From positions 62,001 to 126,000 of the forward strand of contig CP013997.1 in the NCBI GenBank assembly GCA_001534745.1: a DNA stretch of 64,000 nucleotides. The letters run 5' to 3'. Each line of letters opens with the position of its first letter. Positions within the stretch are counted from its first letter, which is position 1. This stretch comes from Pseudomonas monteilii. GTDB lineage: Bacteria; Pseudomonadota; Gammaproteobacteria; Pseudomonadales; Pseudomonadaceae. The notes below the pieces were generated by a model. That model saw nothing but the letters and a program-made list of their open reading frames with translations. It did no database searches and was not told the DNA's origin. Of the stretch, positions 9,573 to 20,436 are shown in pieces. The position numbers were made by a program, and so were the translations under genes.

Positions 9573-10436
9573 CTACTCGATGTTCTGTACTTGTTCGCGC
9601 ATTTGTTCGATCAGCACCTTGAGGTTGACCGCCGCCTGCGTGCTGCGGGGGTCGAACGCCTTGGAGCCGAGCGTGTTGGCTTCGCGGTTGAGTTCCTGCA
9701 TCAGGAAGTCCAGGCGCCGGCCCGTGGCGCCGCCGGAAGCGAGCACCCGACGGACCTCGGCCACGTGCGTGCCCAGGCGATCGAGCTCTTCGGCCACGTC
9801 GCTCTTCTGGGCCAGCATGACCATTTCCTGTTCCAGGCGCTGGGGGTCCAGCTCGGCGCGCAGGTCGGCGAAGCGGTCCAGCAGCTTCTGCCGTTGCGTG
9901 GCCAGCATCTGCGGCACCAGCGTGCGCAGGGTGGCGACTTCCTCGCTCATGGCGTCCAGCCGCTCGTTGATCAGTCGTGCCAGTTCGGCGCCTTCGCGGG
10001 CGCGGCCGGCCTTGAGCTCTGCCAGCGCCTGTTCGAACAGCGTCATGGCCTGGGCGTTGAGCGCCTGGGGGTCGCTGGCATCGGCGACCAGCACGCCCGG
10101 CCAGGCCAGCACTTCCAGCGGATTGAGCGGAGCAGGCTGCTGGATCAGGCTGGCCACGGTCTCGGCGGCGGCCACCAGCTGCGCGGCACGCGTGCGGTCG
10201 ACCTGTAGCGGCCTGCCGGCACTGTCCTCGCTGAAGCGCAGGGTGCATTCGATCTTGCCTCGCGAAACCCCCTGGCGCAGGGCCTCGCGCACGGCGCCTT
10301 CCAGGTCGCGCAGGGCTTCGGGCAGGCGCAGGTGCGGCTCGAGGTAGCGGTGGTTGACCGAGCGCAGCTCCCACGCCAGGGTACCTTGGTCCCCGGCGTG
10401 TTCGGCCCGGGCAAAGGCGGTCATGCTGTGCACCAT
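9573..10436 (-). CDS. yicC: YicC/YloC family endoribonuclease
   Basis: A 287-residue YicC-like protein. The N-terminal motif MTAFARAE and the block WELRSVNHRYLEPHLRLPE (about 25-43) are typical, and the C-terminal part VRRVLASGGATGRRLDFLMQELNREANTLGSK is the DUF1732 core, which carries most of the conserved residues. E. coli YicC has been described as an RNA endonuclease affecting small-RNA turnover and stress survival. Start taken as MVHSMTAF at 10436; MTAF five codons later is also possible. Upstream it is divergent from rph, the standard arrangement. Confidence 0.93.
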   Translation of the reverse strand: MVHSMTAFARAEHAGDQGTLAWELRSVNHRYLEPHLRLPEALRDLEGAVREALRQGVSRGKIECTLRFSEDSAGRPLQVDRTRAAQLVAAAETVASLIQQPAPLNPLEVLAWPGVLVADASDPQALNAQAMTLFEQALAELKAGRAREGAELARLINERLDAMSEEVATLRTLVPQMLATQRQKLLDRFADLRAELDPQRLEQEMVMLAQKSDVAEELDRLGTHVAEVRRVLASGGATGRRLDFLMQELNREANTLGSKAFDPRSTQAAVNLKVLIEQMREQVQNIE

Positions 10437-10625
10437 GGGGTGTACCTCGCGTGTCGAAATGGATGCGCCTTGGCGGCGGCAAAGCGCGTGATTGTAGCCT
10501 AGTGCGGCCTGGGCGCCCAATGCGACCGCCATCTGGTCGCGCCTGTCGCGACGATAGGCGTGTCTTCGAAGGGCAGGCGTCTTTATACTGTCCGGCAGAT
10601 CTAAATCCCGGTACAGGTATCCCGC

Positions 10626-11348
10626 ATGAAACGTCCTAGTGGTCGCGCCGCCGATCAGCTTCGCCCGATCCGCATCACCCGCAACTACACCAAGCACGCC
10701 GAGGGGTCGGTACTGGTCGAGTTCGGCGACACCAAAGTCGTCTGCACGGTCAGCGTCGAGAATGGTGTCCCACGCTTCCTCAAGGGCCAGGGCCAGGGCT
10801 GGTTGACCGCCGAGTACGGCATGCTGCCGCGCTCCACCGGCGAGCGTAACCAGCGCGAGGCCAGCCGTGGCAAGCAAGGCGGGCGCACCCTGGAAATCCA
10901 GCGCCTGATCGGTCGTTCGCTGCGCGCGGCGCTGGACATGAGCAAGTTGGGCGACGTCACGCTGTACGTCGACTGCGATGTCATCCAGGCCGACGGCGGC
11001 ACCCGTACCGCGTCCATCACCGGTGCGATGGTGGCGCTGGTCGATGCCCTGCGCGTGATCAAGAAGCGTGGCGGTCTCAAGGGCGGCGACCCGCTCAAGC
11101 ACATGATCGCCGCCGTGTCGGTGGGCATGTACAAGGGCGAGGCCGTGCTCGATCTGGACTATCTGGAAGATTCCTCGGCCGAGACCGACCTGAACGTGGT
11201 CATGACCAGTGCCGGTGGTTTCATCGAGGTGCAGGGGACTGCCGAAGGTGCGCCGTTCCAGCCTGAAGAGCTCAACGCCATGCTGGCGCTGGCGCAGCAG
11301 GGCATGGGTGAGCTGTTCGAACAGCAGAAGGCGGCACTGGCCGACTGA
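10626..11348 (+). CDS. rph: Ribonuclease PH
   Basis: A 240-residue phosphorolytic 3'-5' exoribonuclease that trims tRNA 3' ends. It begins [34 protein letters not shown] and contains [41 protein letters not shown] and [19 protein letters not shown], all diagnostic for RNase PH. The length is full, unlike the frameshifted version of E. coli K-12. It is divergent from yicC. Its own promoter probably lies in the 190 bp between them (TTTATACT near 10582 is a plausible -10). Confidence 0.97.
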   Translation: MKRPSGRAADQLRPIRITRNYTKHAEGSVLVEFGDTKVVCTVSVENGVPRFLKGQGQGWLTAEYGMLPRSTGERNQREASRGKQGGRTLEIQRLIGRSLRAALDMSKLGDVTLYVDCDVIQADGGTRTASITGAMVALVDALRVIKKRGGLKGGDPLKHMIAAVSVGMYKGEAVLDLDYLEDSSAETDLNVVMTSAGGFIEVQGTAEGAPFQPEELNAMLALAQQGMGELFEQQKAALAD

Positions 11349-11425
11349 GCCAGCCCGGCTCGAGACCGTCGCAGCGTGACCTCATCGAGGGGTGAGGCCG
11401 CGCTGCGGCGAGGCGCTCGCCTTGG

Positions 11426-12205
11426 TCAGATGGTCAGCGTCCAGTCGTAGTCGACGATCAGCGGCGCATGCTGGGAGAAGCGTGGCTGGCGCGGCAGGCG
11501 TGCGTTGCGCACGAAACGGCGCAGGCCCGGTGTCAGGATCTGGTAGTCGAAGCGATAGCCGAGGTTGAGCATGTCGGCCTGCTCGTTGTCCGGCCACCAG
11601 CTGTACTGGTCGCCTTCACGGCTGACTTCACGCAGCGCGTCCACATAGCCCATGTCGCCGACGATCGCTTCCATCCAGGCGCGCTCGGGCGGCAGGAAGC
11701 CAGGCGACTGCTGGCTGTCACGCCAGTTCTTGATGTCGAGCTTCTGCTGCGCGACGTAGAACGAGCCGCAGTAGATGTACTCGCGGCGCTTGCGACGCTG
11801 CTTGTCCAGGTACTTGGCGAAGTCGTCCATCAACTTGAATTTCTGATTCAGGTCTTCGTCGCCGTTCATGCCCGAAGGCAGCAACAGGCTGGCGATGCTG
11901 ACCTTGTCGAAGTCGGCCTGCAGGTAACGTCCGTAACGGTCGGCCGTCTCGAAGCCCAGGCCCGTGATGACTGCCTTGGGCTGCATGCGCGAATACAGCG
12001 CCACGCCCCCTTGGGCGGGCACTTCCGCGTCGCAGGCGTACAGGAAGTAGCCATCGAGCTGATAAGCTGGGTCGTCGAGTTCAAAGGCCGAGGCGCGGGT
12101 ATCCTGAAGGCAGATGACGTCGGCATTCTGGGCTTGCAGCCAGCTGAGCAATCCGCGCTCGGCCGCAGCCTGAATGCCGTTCACGTTCACACTGATGATC
12201 CGCAT
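11426..12205 (-). CDS. crc: Crc, catabolite repression control protein (exonuclease III-like fold)
   Basis: A 259-residue member of the endonuclease/exonuclease/phosphatase fold that in Pseudomonas acts with Hfq to block translation of catabolic mRNAs at A-rich motifs. MRIISVNVNGIQAA and the conserved position next to pyrE identify it. Catalytic residues of exonuclease III are replaced: the metal-binding Glu of LQETK is Asp35 in LQDTR, the GDxN motif reads GSFYV, and the C-terminal DHAP block is QHAP. This agrees with the known lack of nuclease activity in Crc. No good Shine-Dalgarno precedes the ATG at 12205; see the finding on the mirrored crc/pyrE start regions. Confidence 0.93.
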   Translation of the reverse strand: MRIISVNVNGIQAAAERGLLSWLQAQNADVICLQDTRASAFELDDPAYQLDGYFLYACDAEVPAQGGVALYSRMQPKAVITGLGFETADRYGRYLQADFDKVSIASLLLPSGMNGDEDLNQKFKLMDDFAKYLDKQRRKRREYIYCGSFYVAQQKLDIKNWRDSQQSPGFLPPERAWMEAIVGDMGYVDALREVSREGDQYSWWPDNEQADMLNLGYRFDYQILTPGLRRFVRNARLPRQPRFSQHAPLIVDYDWTLTI

Positions 12206-12285
12206 AAATGGCCCCAAAAATCTCGTGCGTGTATGATACCCGAGCTCAACTCATTTAGCTAAATCCGTGGTGTTTGGGACCTTTC

Positions 12286-12927
12286 ATGCAGCCGTATCAG
12301 CGCGACTTCATCCGTTTTGCCATCGATCGGGGCGTGCTGCGCTTCGGTGAATTCACCCTGAAATCGGGGCGTACCAGCCCGTACTTCTTCAACGCTGGCC
12401 TGTTCAACAGCGGCTCGGCCCTGGCCGAGCTGGGCCGTTGCTACGCCGCCGCGATCGTCGACAGCAAGATTCCGTTCGACGTCCTGTTCGGCCCTGCCTA
12501 CAAGGGCATTCCGCTGGCGGCGACCACGGCCGTCGCCCTGGCTGACCAGCACCAGCACGACGTGCCCTGGTGCTTCAACCGCAAGGAAGCCAAGGACCAC
12601 GGCGAGGGCGGTAGCCTGGTCGGGGCCCCGCTGGCCGGTGACGTGCTGATCATCGACGACGTGATCACCGCCGGTACGGCGATCCGCGAAGTCATGCAGA
12701 TCATCCAGGCCCAGCAGGCCCGTGCCGCCGGCGTGCTGATCGCGCTCAACCGTGAAGAACGCGGCAATGGCGAGCTGTCGGCCATCCAGGAAGTGGAGCG
12801 CGACTTCGGCATCCCGGTGGTCAGCATCGTCTCGCTGACCCAGGTGCTGGAATTCCTGGCCGATGACCCGCAGCTCAAGCAGCACCTGCCTGCCGTCGAA
12901 GCCTATCGGGCGCAGTACGGGATCTGA
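12286..12927 (+). CDS. pyrE: Orotate phosphoribosyltransferase
   Basis: A 213-residue enzyme of pyrimidine synthesis that joins orotate to PRPP to give OMP. The PRPP loop [14 protein letters not shown] (about 123-136), the segment [16 protein letters not shown] at 18-33 and [12 protein letters not shown] are all classic PyrE. The start is taken at MQPYQRDF (12286); an in-frame TTG four codons upstream gives the same MGPFM lead as an in-frame TTG upstream of crc. It is divergent from crc and ends at a strong intrinsic terminator. Confidence 0.97.
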   Translation: MQPYQRDFIRFAIDRGVLRFGEFTLKSGRTSPYFFNAGLFNSGSALAELGRCYAAAIVDSKIPFDVLFGPAYKGIPLAATTAVALADQHQHDVPWCFNRKEAKDHGEGGSLVGAPLAGDVLIIDDVITAGTAIREVMQIIQAQQARAAGVLIALNREERGNGELSAIQEVERDFGIPVVSIVSLTQVLEFLADDPQLKQHLPAVEAYRAQYGI

Positions 12928-12942
12928 GCCTGAACCGCAACG

Positions 12943-12973
12943 AAAAAGGCGACCCTTGCAGGTCGCCTTTTTT
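12943..12973 (+). terminator. Intrinsic terminator after pyrE
   Basis: Perfect hairpin 16 nt after the pyrE stop: AAAAAGGCGACC (12943-12954), a six-base loop, GGTCGCC and a run of six or more T. A textbook Rho-independent terminator. Confidence 0.93.
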
Positions 12974-13050
12974 GGTTACGCTCGCCAGCAAGGCACAAAC
13001 CCCTACCTGCGCACTGAGTCGACCGGTGTCGTAGGGGGCTGTCACGGCCT

Positions 13051-13548
13051 TGTGGGAGCAACTGTCTTTTCTACTCCGTACATGCCCGGCCGCATGCGGC
13101 GTCTGGCAGGGCCCTATCGCTGGCAAGCCAGCTCCCACCCAGACCCCGGCAGTCGTCAATGTAGGCATGGCTGCGCAAGCGGCCTGTGGGAGCGGGCTTG
13201 CCCGCGATAGCGGCGGTAGATTCGATACATGGCCGACAGGATTAATGCTGGCCTGTCAGCCTTGAGACGAATGAACTGGCCCTATCGCTGGCAAGCCAGC
13301 TCCCACCCAGACCCCGGCAGTCGTCAATGTAGGCATGGCTGCGCAAGCAACCTGTGGGAGCGGGCTTGCCTGCGATAGCGGCGGTAGATTCGATACATGG
13401 CCGATAGGATTAATGCTGGCCTGTCAATCTTGAGGCGAATGAACTGGCCCTATCGCTGGCAAGCCAGCTCCCACCCAGACCTCGGCAGTCGTCAATGTAG
13501 GCATGGCTGCGCAAGCAGCCTGTGGGAGCGGGCTTGCCCGCGATGGCG
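13051..13548. repeat. Tandem REPIN array (three REP doublets, about 168-bp period)
   Basis: Three nearly identical units of about 101 bp, at 13112-13212, 13279-13380 and 13448-13548. Each begins with CCCTATCGCTGGCAAGCCAG and ends with its imperfect inverted copy ending TTGCCCGCGATAGCG or a close variant, the arrangement of paired REP sequences (REPINs) of Pseudomonas. The units are separated by nearly identical 66-67 bp spacers, so the whole 167-169 bp block has been tandemly duplicated. A diverged lead-in (13051-13111, beginning GTGGGAGCAACTGTC) also occurs before the single REPIN near 47851. No RAYT transposase gene is in the window. Confidence 0.88.
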
Positions 13549-13602
13549 TCCGGACTCATCACCGCCTGCATCGAAGGCAAGTCTGCTCCCGCAAAGGGAC
13601 GC

Positions 13603-14538
<936 letters not shown>

Positions 14539-15936
14539 TCAGAATGGCAGGCGCAGGTCGTGGGCGACCCGCAGTAGCTGCGTGCGGAAAACGGCCTGGA
14601 TACGACGCAGTTCGGCCTCATCGTCGGCCTCGAAGCGCAGCACCAGGACCGGCGTGGTGTTGGAGGCACGCACCAGGCCCCAGCCGCGGGCATAGTCGAC
14701 CCGGATGCCATCGAGGGTGGTCAAGGTGGCCTCACCCCAGTCGGCGTCGTGCCTCAGCGCTTCAATGATGCTGAATTTACCGTCGTCGGTCACATCGATG
14801 TTGATTTCCGGTGTGGAAATGTCACTGGGAAACGCCGCGAACAGCGTGTCGGCATCGGCGTCGCCGCGCGACAGGATCTCCAGCAGGCGTGCGGCGCTGT
14901 AGAGGCCATCGTCGAAGCCGTACCAGCGTTCCTGGATGAACAGGTGCCCGCTCATTTCACCGGCCAGCAGCGCGCCGGTCTGCTTGAGCTTCTTCTTCAT
15001 CAGCGAGTGGCCGGTCTTCCACATGGTGGCGCGCCCGCCCAGCCCTTCGATCAGCGTGATCAGCCGACGCGTGCATTTGACGTCGAAGAGGATCTCGGCG
15101 CCCGGGTTGCGCTGCAGGACATCCTGGGCGAACAGCATCAACAGACGGTCCGGATAGACGATCTGCCCCTGGGGCGTCACCACGCCGACCCGGTCGGCGT
15201 CGCCATCGAAGGCGATCCCCAGGTCCGCACCGGTGTCGCGTACGGCCGCGATCAGGTCCTGCAGGTTCTCGGGCTTGCCGGGGTCTGGATGATGATGGGG
15301 GAAGTGGCCATCGACCTCGCAGAACAAGGGCACGACCTCGCAGCCAAGGCGCTCGAACAGCGCCGGGGCGATGACGCCGGCCACGCCATTGCCGCAGTCC
15401 ATGACGATCTTCAAGGGCCTGGCCAGGGTGACGTCGGCCAGGATTCGCGCACTGTAGCGCTCCAGCAGCTCGACCTGCTCGACGCGGCCCTGGCCGGTGC
15501 TGAGGTCGTTGTCCTGCAGGCGCTGCAACAGCGCCTGAATCTGCGCATCGGCCAGGGTATCGCCGGCGATGACGATCTTGAAGCCGTTGTAGTCGGGCGG
15601 GTTGTGGCTGCCGGTGAGCATGACGGCCGAGGTGCCTTCCAGCACGTGGGCCGCGTAGTACAGCGTCGGTGTCGGCACCATGCCCAGGTCGCTGACCTGG
15701 CAGCCTGCGTCGACCAAGCCCTGGATCAACGGCCCCACCAGCAGCGGGCCGGACAGGCGACCGTCGCGGCCGACCGACACCTTCGCCTCGCCCTGGGCCA
15801 GGCTTTGCGCACCGATGGCCCGCCCGATCCAGTAGGCGACGTCGGGGGTCAGCGTGCTGCCGACCACGCCGCGGATGTCATAGGCGCGAAAGATGCTGGC
15901 AGGCAGCGCGGGGGGTCGCAGAGCGCGGTCGGTCAT
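14539..15936 (-). CDS. algC: AlgC, phosphomannomutase/phosphoglucomutase
   Basis: A 465-residue alpha-D-phosphohexomutase that interconverts mannose-6-P/mannose-1-P and glucose-6-P/glucose-1-P, supplying alginate, LPS and other exopolysaccharides. The active-site phosphoserine loop MLTGSHNPPDYNGFK is at about 106-120 (Ser110). The metal loop AFDGDADRVGV and the sugar-binding loop GEMSGHLF are also intact. The length matches the P. aeruginosa enzyme, without the long N-terminal extension annotated in some pseudomonads. It lies about 100 nt after dut on the same strand. Confidence 0.96.
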   Translation of the reverse strand: MTDRALRPPALPASIFRAYDIRGVVGSTLTPDVAYWIGRAIGAQSLAQGEAKVSVGRDGRLSGPLLVGPLIQGLVDAGCQVSDLGMVPTPTLYYAAHVLEGTSAVMLTGSHNPPDYNGFKIVIAGDTLADAQIQALLQRLQDNDLSTGQGRVEQVELLERYSARILADVTLARPLKIVMDCGNGVAGVIAPALFERLGCEVVPLFCEVDGHFPHHHPDPGKPENLQDLIAAVRDTGADLGIAFDGDADRVGVVTPQGQIVYPDRLLMLFAQDVLQRNPGAEILFDVKCTRRLITLIEGLGGRATMWKTGHSLMKKKLKQTGALLAGEMSGHLFIQERWYGFDDGLYSAARLLEILSRGDADADTLFAAFPSDISTPEINIDVTDDGKFSIIEALRHDADWGEATLTTLDGIRVDYARGWGLVRASNTTPVLVLRFEADDEAELRRIQAVFRTQLLRVAHDLRLPF

Positions 15937-16035
15937 GGGCGATTCCAGTCAGCGAGGGCGGGGGCCCTGGGGCATGGCCCGCGTTGGACGACGAAGCGCT
16001 TGTCGAGTTCGCCGTCCCTGCGAACCGTCATCGGG

Positions 16036-16491
16036 TCAGCGGGTGCCGGAGTGGCCGAAGCCGCCGGTGCCACGCTGGGTTTCGTCGAAGGCCTCGACCA
16101 GCTCGAACTGTGCCTGGACCACGGGCACCAGCACCAGCTGGGCGATGCGCTCGCCGACGGTGAGCGTGAAGGGGGTCTGGCCGCGGTTCCAGCAGGACAC
16201 CATCAGCTCGCCCTGGTAGTCGGAGTCGATCAGGCCGACCAGGTTGCCGAGCACGATACCGTGCTTGTGGCCCAGGCCCGAGCGCGGCAGGATCACGGCG
16301 GCCAGGCCCGGGTCGCCGATGTACACCGACAGGCCCGTGGGGATCAGCAGGGTCTGCCCCGGCTCCAGGACGGTGTCCTGCGCCAGCAGTGCGCGCAGGT
16401 CCAGCCCGGCCGAGCCCGGCGTGGCGTACTGCGGAAGAGGAAAGTCGCGACCCAGGCGGGGGTCGAGGATCTTGGCTTGAAGAGCGTGCAT
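16036..16491 (-). CDS. dut: Deoxyuridine 5'-triphosphate nucleotidohydrolase (dUTPase)
   Basis: A 151-residue homotrimeric dUTPase that hydrolyses dUTP to dUMP and pyrophosphate, limiting uracil in DNA. All five family motifs can be read: [10 protein letters not shown] (motif 1), [11 protein letters not shown] (2), [14 protein letters not shown] (3), [10 protein letters not shown] (4) and the C-terminal [10 protein letters not shown] (5), which closes over the active site. It starts 5 nt after the coaBC stop codon, so the two genes are clearly co-transcribed. Confidence 0.97.
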   Translation of the reverse strand: MHALQAKILDPRLGRDFPLPQYATPGSAGLDLRALLAQDTVLEPGQTLLIPTGLSVYIGDPGLAAVILPRSGLGHKHGIVLGNLVGLIDSDYQGELMVSCWNRGQTPFTLTVGERIAQLVLVPVVQAQFELVEAFDETQRGTGGFGHSGTR

Positions 16492-16496
16492 GTAAC

Positions 16497-17708
16497 CTAT
16501 TGAACCTGGTTGAGCCGTTCGGCGATGAAGGCGACCAGCTGGCGGGCGATCTTGCCTTTGCTGGTCTGCGCGAAAAGGGTCTGGTGTTGCTGACGGTCGA
16601 TGACGGTCAGGGCATTTTCCTCGCTGTTGAAGCCGATGCTGGGGTTGGCCACGTCATTGGCGACGATCAGGTCGAGGTTCTTGTCCTTGAGCTTGCGCGT
16701 CGCGTAATCGAGCAAGTGCTCGGTCTCGGCGGCGAAGCCGACGCTGAACGGTCGATCCGCACGGCCCGCGAGGGTGGCGAGGATATCGGGATTGCGCACC
16801 ATCTGCAGCAACAGACCATCGCCTGTCGTAGGATCTTTCTTGAGTTTCTGCGCGGCGACGACCTCGGGTCGGTAGTCCGCGACCGCTGCCGAGGCGATCA
16901 ACAGGTCACAGGGCATGGCCGCCTCGCAGGCCGCGAGCATGTCCCGCGCACTCACCACGTCGATTCGGGTGACGCGATCGGGGGTCGGCAGGTGCACCGG
17001 ACCGGTCACGAGGGTCACGCGAGCACCGGCTTCGGCGGCCGCCTCGGCCAATGCGAAACCCATTTTCCCGGAGCTATGATTGGTGATGTAGCGCACCGGG
17101 TCGATGTTTTCCTGGGTCGGCCCTGCCGTGATCAGCACGTGCCGTCCGGTCAGCGCCTGGCGCTGGAAGCTTTCTGCGGCCAGCCAGGCCAGTTCGGTCG
17201 GCTCGAGCATGCGGCCCAGCCCGACGTCGCCACAGGCCTGGCTGCCGGAGGCCGGCCCGAACACGCGCAGGCCACGGCTTTGCAGCAGGTCGAGGTTGGC
17301 CTGGGTCGCCGGGTCGCGCCACATCGCCTGATTCATGGCGGGCGCCACGGCGACGGTGGCATCGGTGGCCAGCACCAGCGTCGTCAGCAGGTCGTCGGCC
17401 ATGCCTTGGGCCAGACGGGCCAGCAGGTCGGCCGTGGCCGGGGCGATCAGGACCAGGTCGGCCCACTTGGCCAGCTCGATATGGCCCATCGCGGCTTCGG
17501 CGGCAGGGTCCAGCAGGTCCAGGTGCACGGGGTGGCCGGACAGCGCTTGCAAGGTCAGGGGGGTGATGAACTCGGCACCGCCGCGGGTCATGACGACGCG
17601 CACCTGGGCGCCGTGTTCCAGGAGTCGGCGAATCAGCTCGGCACTTTTGTAGGCGGCGATGCCGCCCCCCACGCCGAGAACGATGCGCTTGCGATACAAC
17701 CGCTGCAT
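16497..17708 (-). CDS. coaBC: Bifunctional phosphopantothenoylcysteine decarboxylase/synthetase
   Basis: A 403-residue fusion enzyme making 4'-phosphopantetheine for coenzyme A. The N-terminal flavoprotein CoaC domain has [18 protein letters not shown] (residues 12-29), the motif APAMNQAMW and a conserved PxxGxxACGDxGxGR-type segment around [13 protein letters not shown]. The CoaB half follows with [25 protein letters not shown]. The start [12 protein letters not shown] at 17708 is chosen as family-like. It is the first gene of the coaBC-dut-algC-argB run and is divergent from radC, a conserved neighbour. Confidence 0.96.
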   Translation of the reverse strand: MQRLYRKRIVLGVGGGIAAYKSAELIRRLLEHGAQVRVVMTRGGAEFITPLTLQALSGHPVHLDLLDPAAEAAMGHIELAKWADLVLIAPATADLLARLAQGMADDLLTTLVLATDATVAVAPAMNQAMWRDPATQANLDLLQSRGLRVFGPASGSQACGDVGLGRMLEPTELAWLAAESFQRQALTGRHVLITAGPTQENIDPVRYITNHSSGKMGFALAEAAAEAGARVTLVTGPVHLPTPDRVTRIDVVSARDMLAACEAAMPCDLLIASAAVADYRPEVVAAQKLKKDPTTGDGLLLQMVRNPDILATLAGRADRPFSVGFAAETEHLLDYATRKLKDKNLDLIVANDVANPSIGFNSEENALTVIDRQQHQTLFAQTSKGKIARQLVAFIAERLNQVQ

Positions 17709-17835
17709 AGGCCTGCCTTTTGTTCCAGTAGAAGCGTGCGACGACGATGAGTGCCTGCGGCAGATCGTCACATGAACGAGCGGACTAGATTACCACAGCG
17801 CCCGGAGGCGCCGCAGTGACATCCAGGGAGGGTGC

Positions 17836-18522
17836 ATGAATATCAGGGAATGGCCGCTGCGCGAGCGGCCTCGGGAAAAGCTGCTGCAGTACGGTGCGTC
17901 GCAGTTGTCGGACGCCGAGCTGCTGGCGGTGTTCCTGGGTTCGGGCGTGAAAGGCTGCAACGTGGTCGACCTGGCGCGGCGGCTGCTGGGCCGCTTCGGC
18001 AGTCTGCGCCAGTTGCTCGAGGCCGATCGGGAGGCGTTCCTGGGCGAGGCCGGGCTTGGACCGGTCAGGTACTCGCAGCTGCAGGCGATGCTGGAGATCG
18101 GACGACGCCATCTGGCCGAGTCCATCGAGCGCGAGTCGGCACTGGAGGGGCCGCAAGCGGTCCGCCGCTACCTCAAGTCCAGGCTGCGCCACGAGGCCAA
18201 CGAGGTCTTCGCCTGCCTGTTCCTGGACACCCGGCACCGACCGCTGGCGTTCGAAGTGCTGTTTCGCGGGTCGATCGACCGTGCCAACGTGTACCCACGC
18301 GAGGTGGTCCGGCGCTCGCTGACGCACAATTGCGCGGCGCTGATCCTGTGCCACAACCACCCCTCCGGCAACCCCGAGCCCAGCCGCGAGGATGTCCAGC
18401 TGACCCACGTGCTGCGTGATGCCCTCAGGCTGATCGACGTGCGGATCCTCGATCACGTCATCGTGGGCGAGGGCGAACCGCTGTCGATGGTCGAGCAGGG
18501 CTGGCTCACCGGGTCACCGTGA
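17836..18522 (+). CDS. radC: RadC family JAB-domain protein
   Basis: A 228-residue protein with an N-terminal helix-hairpin-helix region (about 15-75) and a C-terminal JAB1/MPN metalloprotease-like domain whose [19 protein letters not shown] stretch contains the zinc ligands His-x-His and Asp. Despite the name, a role in recombination repair is not established. It is divergent from coaBC. The start has a good ribosome-binding site (AGGGAGGG). Its last 17 nt overlap the 3' end of the convergent substrate-binding-protein gene. Confidence 0.94.
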   Translation: MNIREWPLRERPREKLLQYGASQLSDAELLAVFLGSGVKGCNVVDLARRLLGRFGSLRQLLEADREAFLGEAGLGPVRYSQLQAMLEIGRRHLAESIERESALEGPQAVRRYLKSRLRHEANEVFACLFLDTRHRPLAFEVLFRGSIDRANVYPREVVRRSLTHNCAALILCHNHPSGNPEPSREDVQLTHVLRDALRLIDVRILDHVIVGEGEPLSMVEQGWLTGSP

Positions 18523-20095
18523 CCTTGGACAGGTCGAGCCGCCCGAACGGGCTGACGGCATAACCTGCCACGCCCTGGCGCGTCAGGCTCGCTGCAGTCG
18601 GGTGGGCCAGCGGCAGCCACAGTGCCTGCTGTTGAATCAGGGTCTGGGCCTGTTGGTACAGACGGCTGCGCACGCTCTGGTCGTTGGTGGTCCGGCCTGC
18701 GTTGATCAGCTGGTCCAGACGGCTGTCGCAGTAGCGCGCGAAGTTGGTGCCGGAGGTGACGGCGGCACAGGAAAACTGCGGCGTCAGGAAGTTGTCCGGG
18801 TCGCCGTTGTCGCCGGCCCAGCCCATGAACAGCAGGTCGTGCTCACCCTGCTTGGCACGGCGGATCAGCTCGCCCCATTCGATCACGCGGATCTCGGCCT
18901 TGATGCCGACCTTGGCCAGGTCCGCCTGCAGCATCTGCGCACCCAGGTTGGGGTTGGGGTTGAGCAGGCTGCCCGACGGCCGTGTCCACAGGGTGGTGGT
19001 GAAGCCGTCCGGCAGGCCGGCCTTGGCCAGCAGGCGCTTGGCCTTGTCCACATTGGTCGGGTACCCCGGCAAGTGTTCGGCGTAGCTCCAGGTATTGGGC
19101 GGGTAGGGGCCGGTCGCTGCGATGGCCGTGTCCTCGAACACCGCCTTCAGGTAGCTCTCCCGGTCGAACGCCAGGTTGATGGCCTGGCGCACCTCAGGCT
19201 TGTCCAGAGGCGGGTGCTGGGTATTGAGGGCGACGAACGCGGTCATGAACGCCGGCGTGCTCTCGACCTTGAGGTCGGGCAACTGCTTGGCATCGGCAAT
19301 GTCCAGCGGCTTGGGTGACAGGGCGATCTGGCACTCGTTGCGCTTGAGTTTCTGCAGGCGGACGTTGGCATCGGGGGTGATGGCGAAGATCAGCGGGTCG
19401 ACGGCAGGCTTGCCGCCAAAATAGTTCGGGTTGGCGCGGTAGCGGACCACGGCATCCTTCTGGAACCGCTGGAACACGAACGGCCCGGTGCCCACGGGCT
19501 GGACATTGAGCTTTTCCGGCGTGCCGGCCTTGAGCAACTGATCGGCGTACTCGGCCGAATAGATCGAGGCGAAGCCCATGCTCAGCGTCGCCAGGAAGGT
19601 GGCGTCCGGGTGGGAGAGGGTGAAGCGCACGGTGGTGGGCGTCGGCGCATCGATGGACTTGATCAGGCTGCCCAACTGCAGGGACTGCGCATGGGGATAG
19701 CCGCCAGGTGCGGTCTTGTGCCAGGCGTGGGCGGGGTACAGCATGCGCTGGAAGCTGAACAGCACGTCGTCGGCGCTCAGCGTGCGGGTGGGCTTGAAGT
19801 AGGAGGTGGTGTGGAACTTCACGCCTTCGCGCAGCGTGAAATCATAGACCAGGCCATCGTCCGACACCGTCCAGCGCTGCGCCAGGCTGGGCACGACCTT
19901 GCCCTGGGCGGCATCGAACTCCACCAGGCGGTTCATCAGCACATCGGCCGAGGCGTTGGTGGTGGTCAGCGAGTTGTACTGGACCACGTCGAAACCTTCC
20001 GGGCTGGCTTCGGTACAGACGCTCAGGGGTGCGGCCTGGACCAGGGCCGAGGCGAACAGGGAGGCGAACAGCAGGGGAAGGACGGGGCGACGCAT
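18506..20095 (-). CDS. Periplasmic peptide-binding protein of an ABC transporter (SBP family 5)
   Basis: A 529-residue DppA/OppA-like solute-binding protein. It starts with a Sec signal ([22 protein letters not shown], cleavage after about residue 21). The mature protein shows family-5 features: a [26 protein letters not shown] block, [10 protein letters not shown], and [15 protein letters not shown]. No permease or ATPase gene is adjacent, so it must serve a transporter encoded elsewhere. Dipeptides or short peptides are the likely ligand class; which one cannot be read. It overlaps the radC 3' end by 17 nt in convergent orientation. Confidence 0.9.
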   Translation of the reverse strand: MRRPVLPLLFASLFASALVQAAPLSVCTEASPEGFDVVQYNSLTTTNASADVLMNRLVEFDAAQGKVVPSLAQRWTVSDDGLVYDFTLREGVKFHTTSYFKPTRTLSADDVLFSFQRMLYPAHAWHKTAPGGYPHAQSLQLGSLIKSIDAPTPTTVRFTLSHPDATFLATLSMGFASIYSAEYADQLLKAGTPEKLNVQPVGTGPFVFQRFQKDAVVRYRANPNYFGGKPAVDPLIFAITPDANVRLQKLKRNECQIALSPKPLDIADAKQLPDLKVESTPAFMTAFVALNTQHPPLDKPEVRQAINLAFDRESYLKAVFEDTAIAATGPYPPNTWSYAEHLPGYPTNVDKAKRLLAKAGLPDGFTTTLWTRPSGSLLNPNPNLGAQMLQADLAKVGIKAEIRVIEWGELIRRAKQGEHDLLFMGWAGDNGDPDNFLTPQFSCAAVTSGTNFARYCDSRLDQLINAGRTTNDQSVRSRLYQQAQTLIQQQALWLPLAHPTAASLTRQGVAGYAVSPFGRLDLSKVTVTR

Positions 20096-20280
20096 GGTGA
20101 CTCCTTGACTGGTCAGTGGCCCATCTGCCAGAAGCAGCCTGGAAACGATGTAACCCTAGAATGAGCGTCGACAAAAGGCTACATGCATTTTTACAAATCG
20201 ACCGACGAACGGTGGGCGTGGCTGCCGCCTTGCCGCTATGCTTGCGGGCTCGCAGCCGTCGTCACCTGGTCATGACCCTG

Positions 20281-20309
20281 TTGTCGTGACCCGGTCTTTC
20301 TGGTATAAA
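20281..20309 (+). promoter_or_regulatory. Sigma-70 promoter of rpmB-rpmG
   Basis: TTGTCG at 20281-20286 and TATAAA at 20304-20309 with a 17-bp spacer. It predicts a transcript start near 20316 and a leader of about 140 nt before rpmB. Confidence 0.75.
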
Positions 20310-20338
20310 GCAGCGCTCTTTTCTAGGGGCTCGGCCTG

Positions 20339-20436
20339 TCGCTTCGGCGATTCCGGTCGATAAGACCTCGGAAAACACGGCGCCTGGCGCCAAAGACTGA
20401 GAGATTAAGCGGCCAACCCATGCCGGGTTGGGCATG
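20339..20436 (+). promoter_or_regulatory. Structured mRNA leader of rpmB-rpmG, candidate cis-regulatory RNA
   Basis: The leader holds four consecutive hairpins: TCGC-TTCG-GCGA (20339-20350); TTCC/GGTC paired with GACC/GGAA around a GATAA loop (20351-20373); GGCGC/GCGCC (20379-20391); and CCAACCC/GGGTTGG (20413-20431). The last can be replaced by a second stem, CATGCC (20419-20424) with GGCATG (20431-20436), extendable by three pairs past a one-base bulge and followed by TTTT. The two forms exclude each other, as in an attenuator. This structure is seen by eye only. Confidence 0.5.

Noticed and set aside
13051..13548. Tandem repeats considered as a CRISPR array
   Set aside because: Repeat units are about 100 bp and inverted internally, spacers are nearly identical, and no cas genes are present; REPINs explain it.
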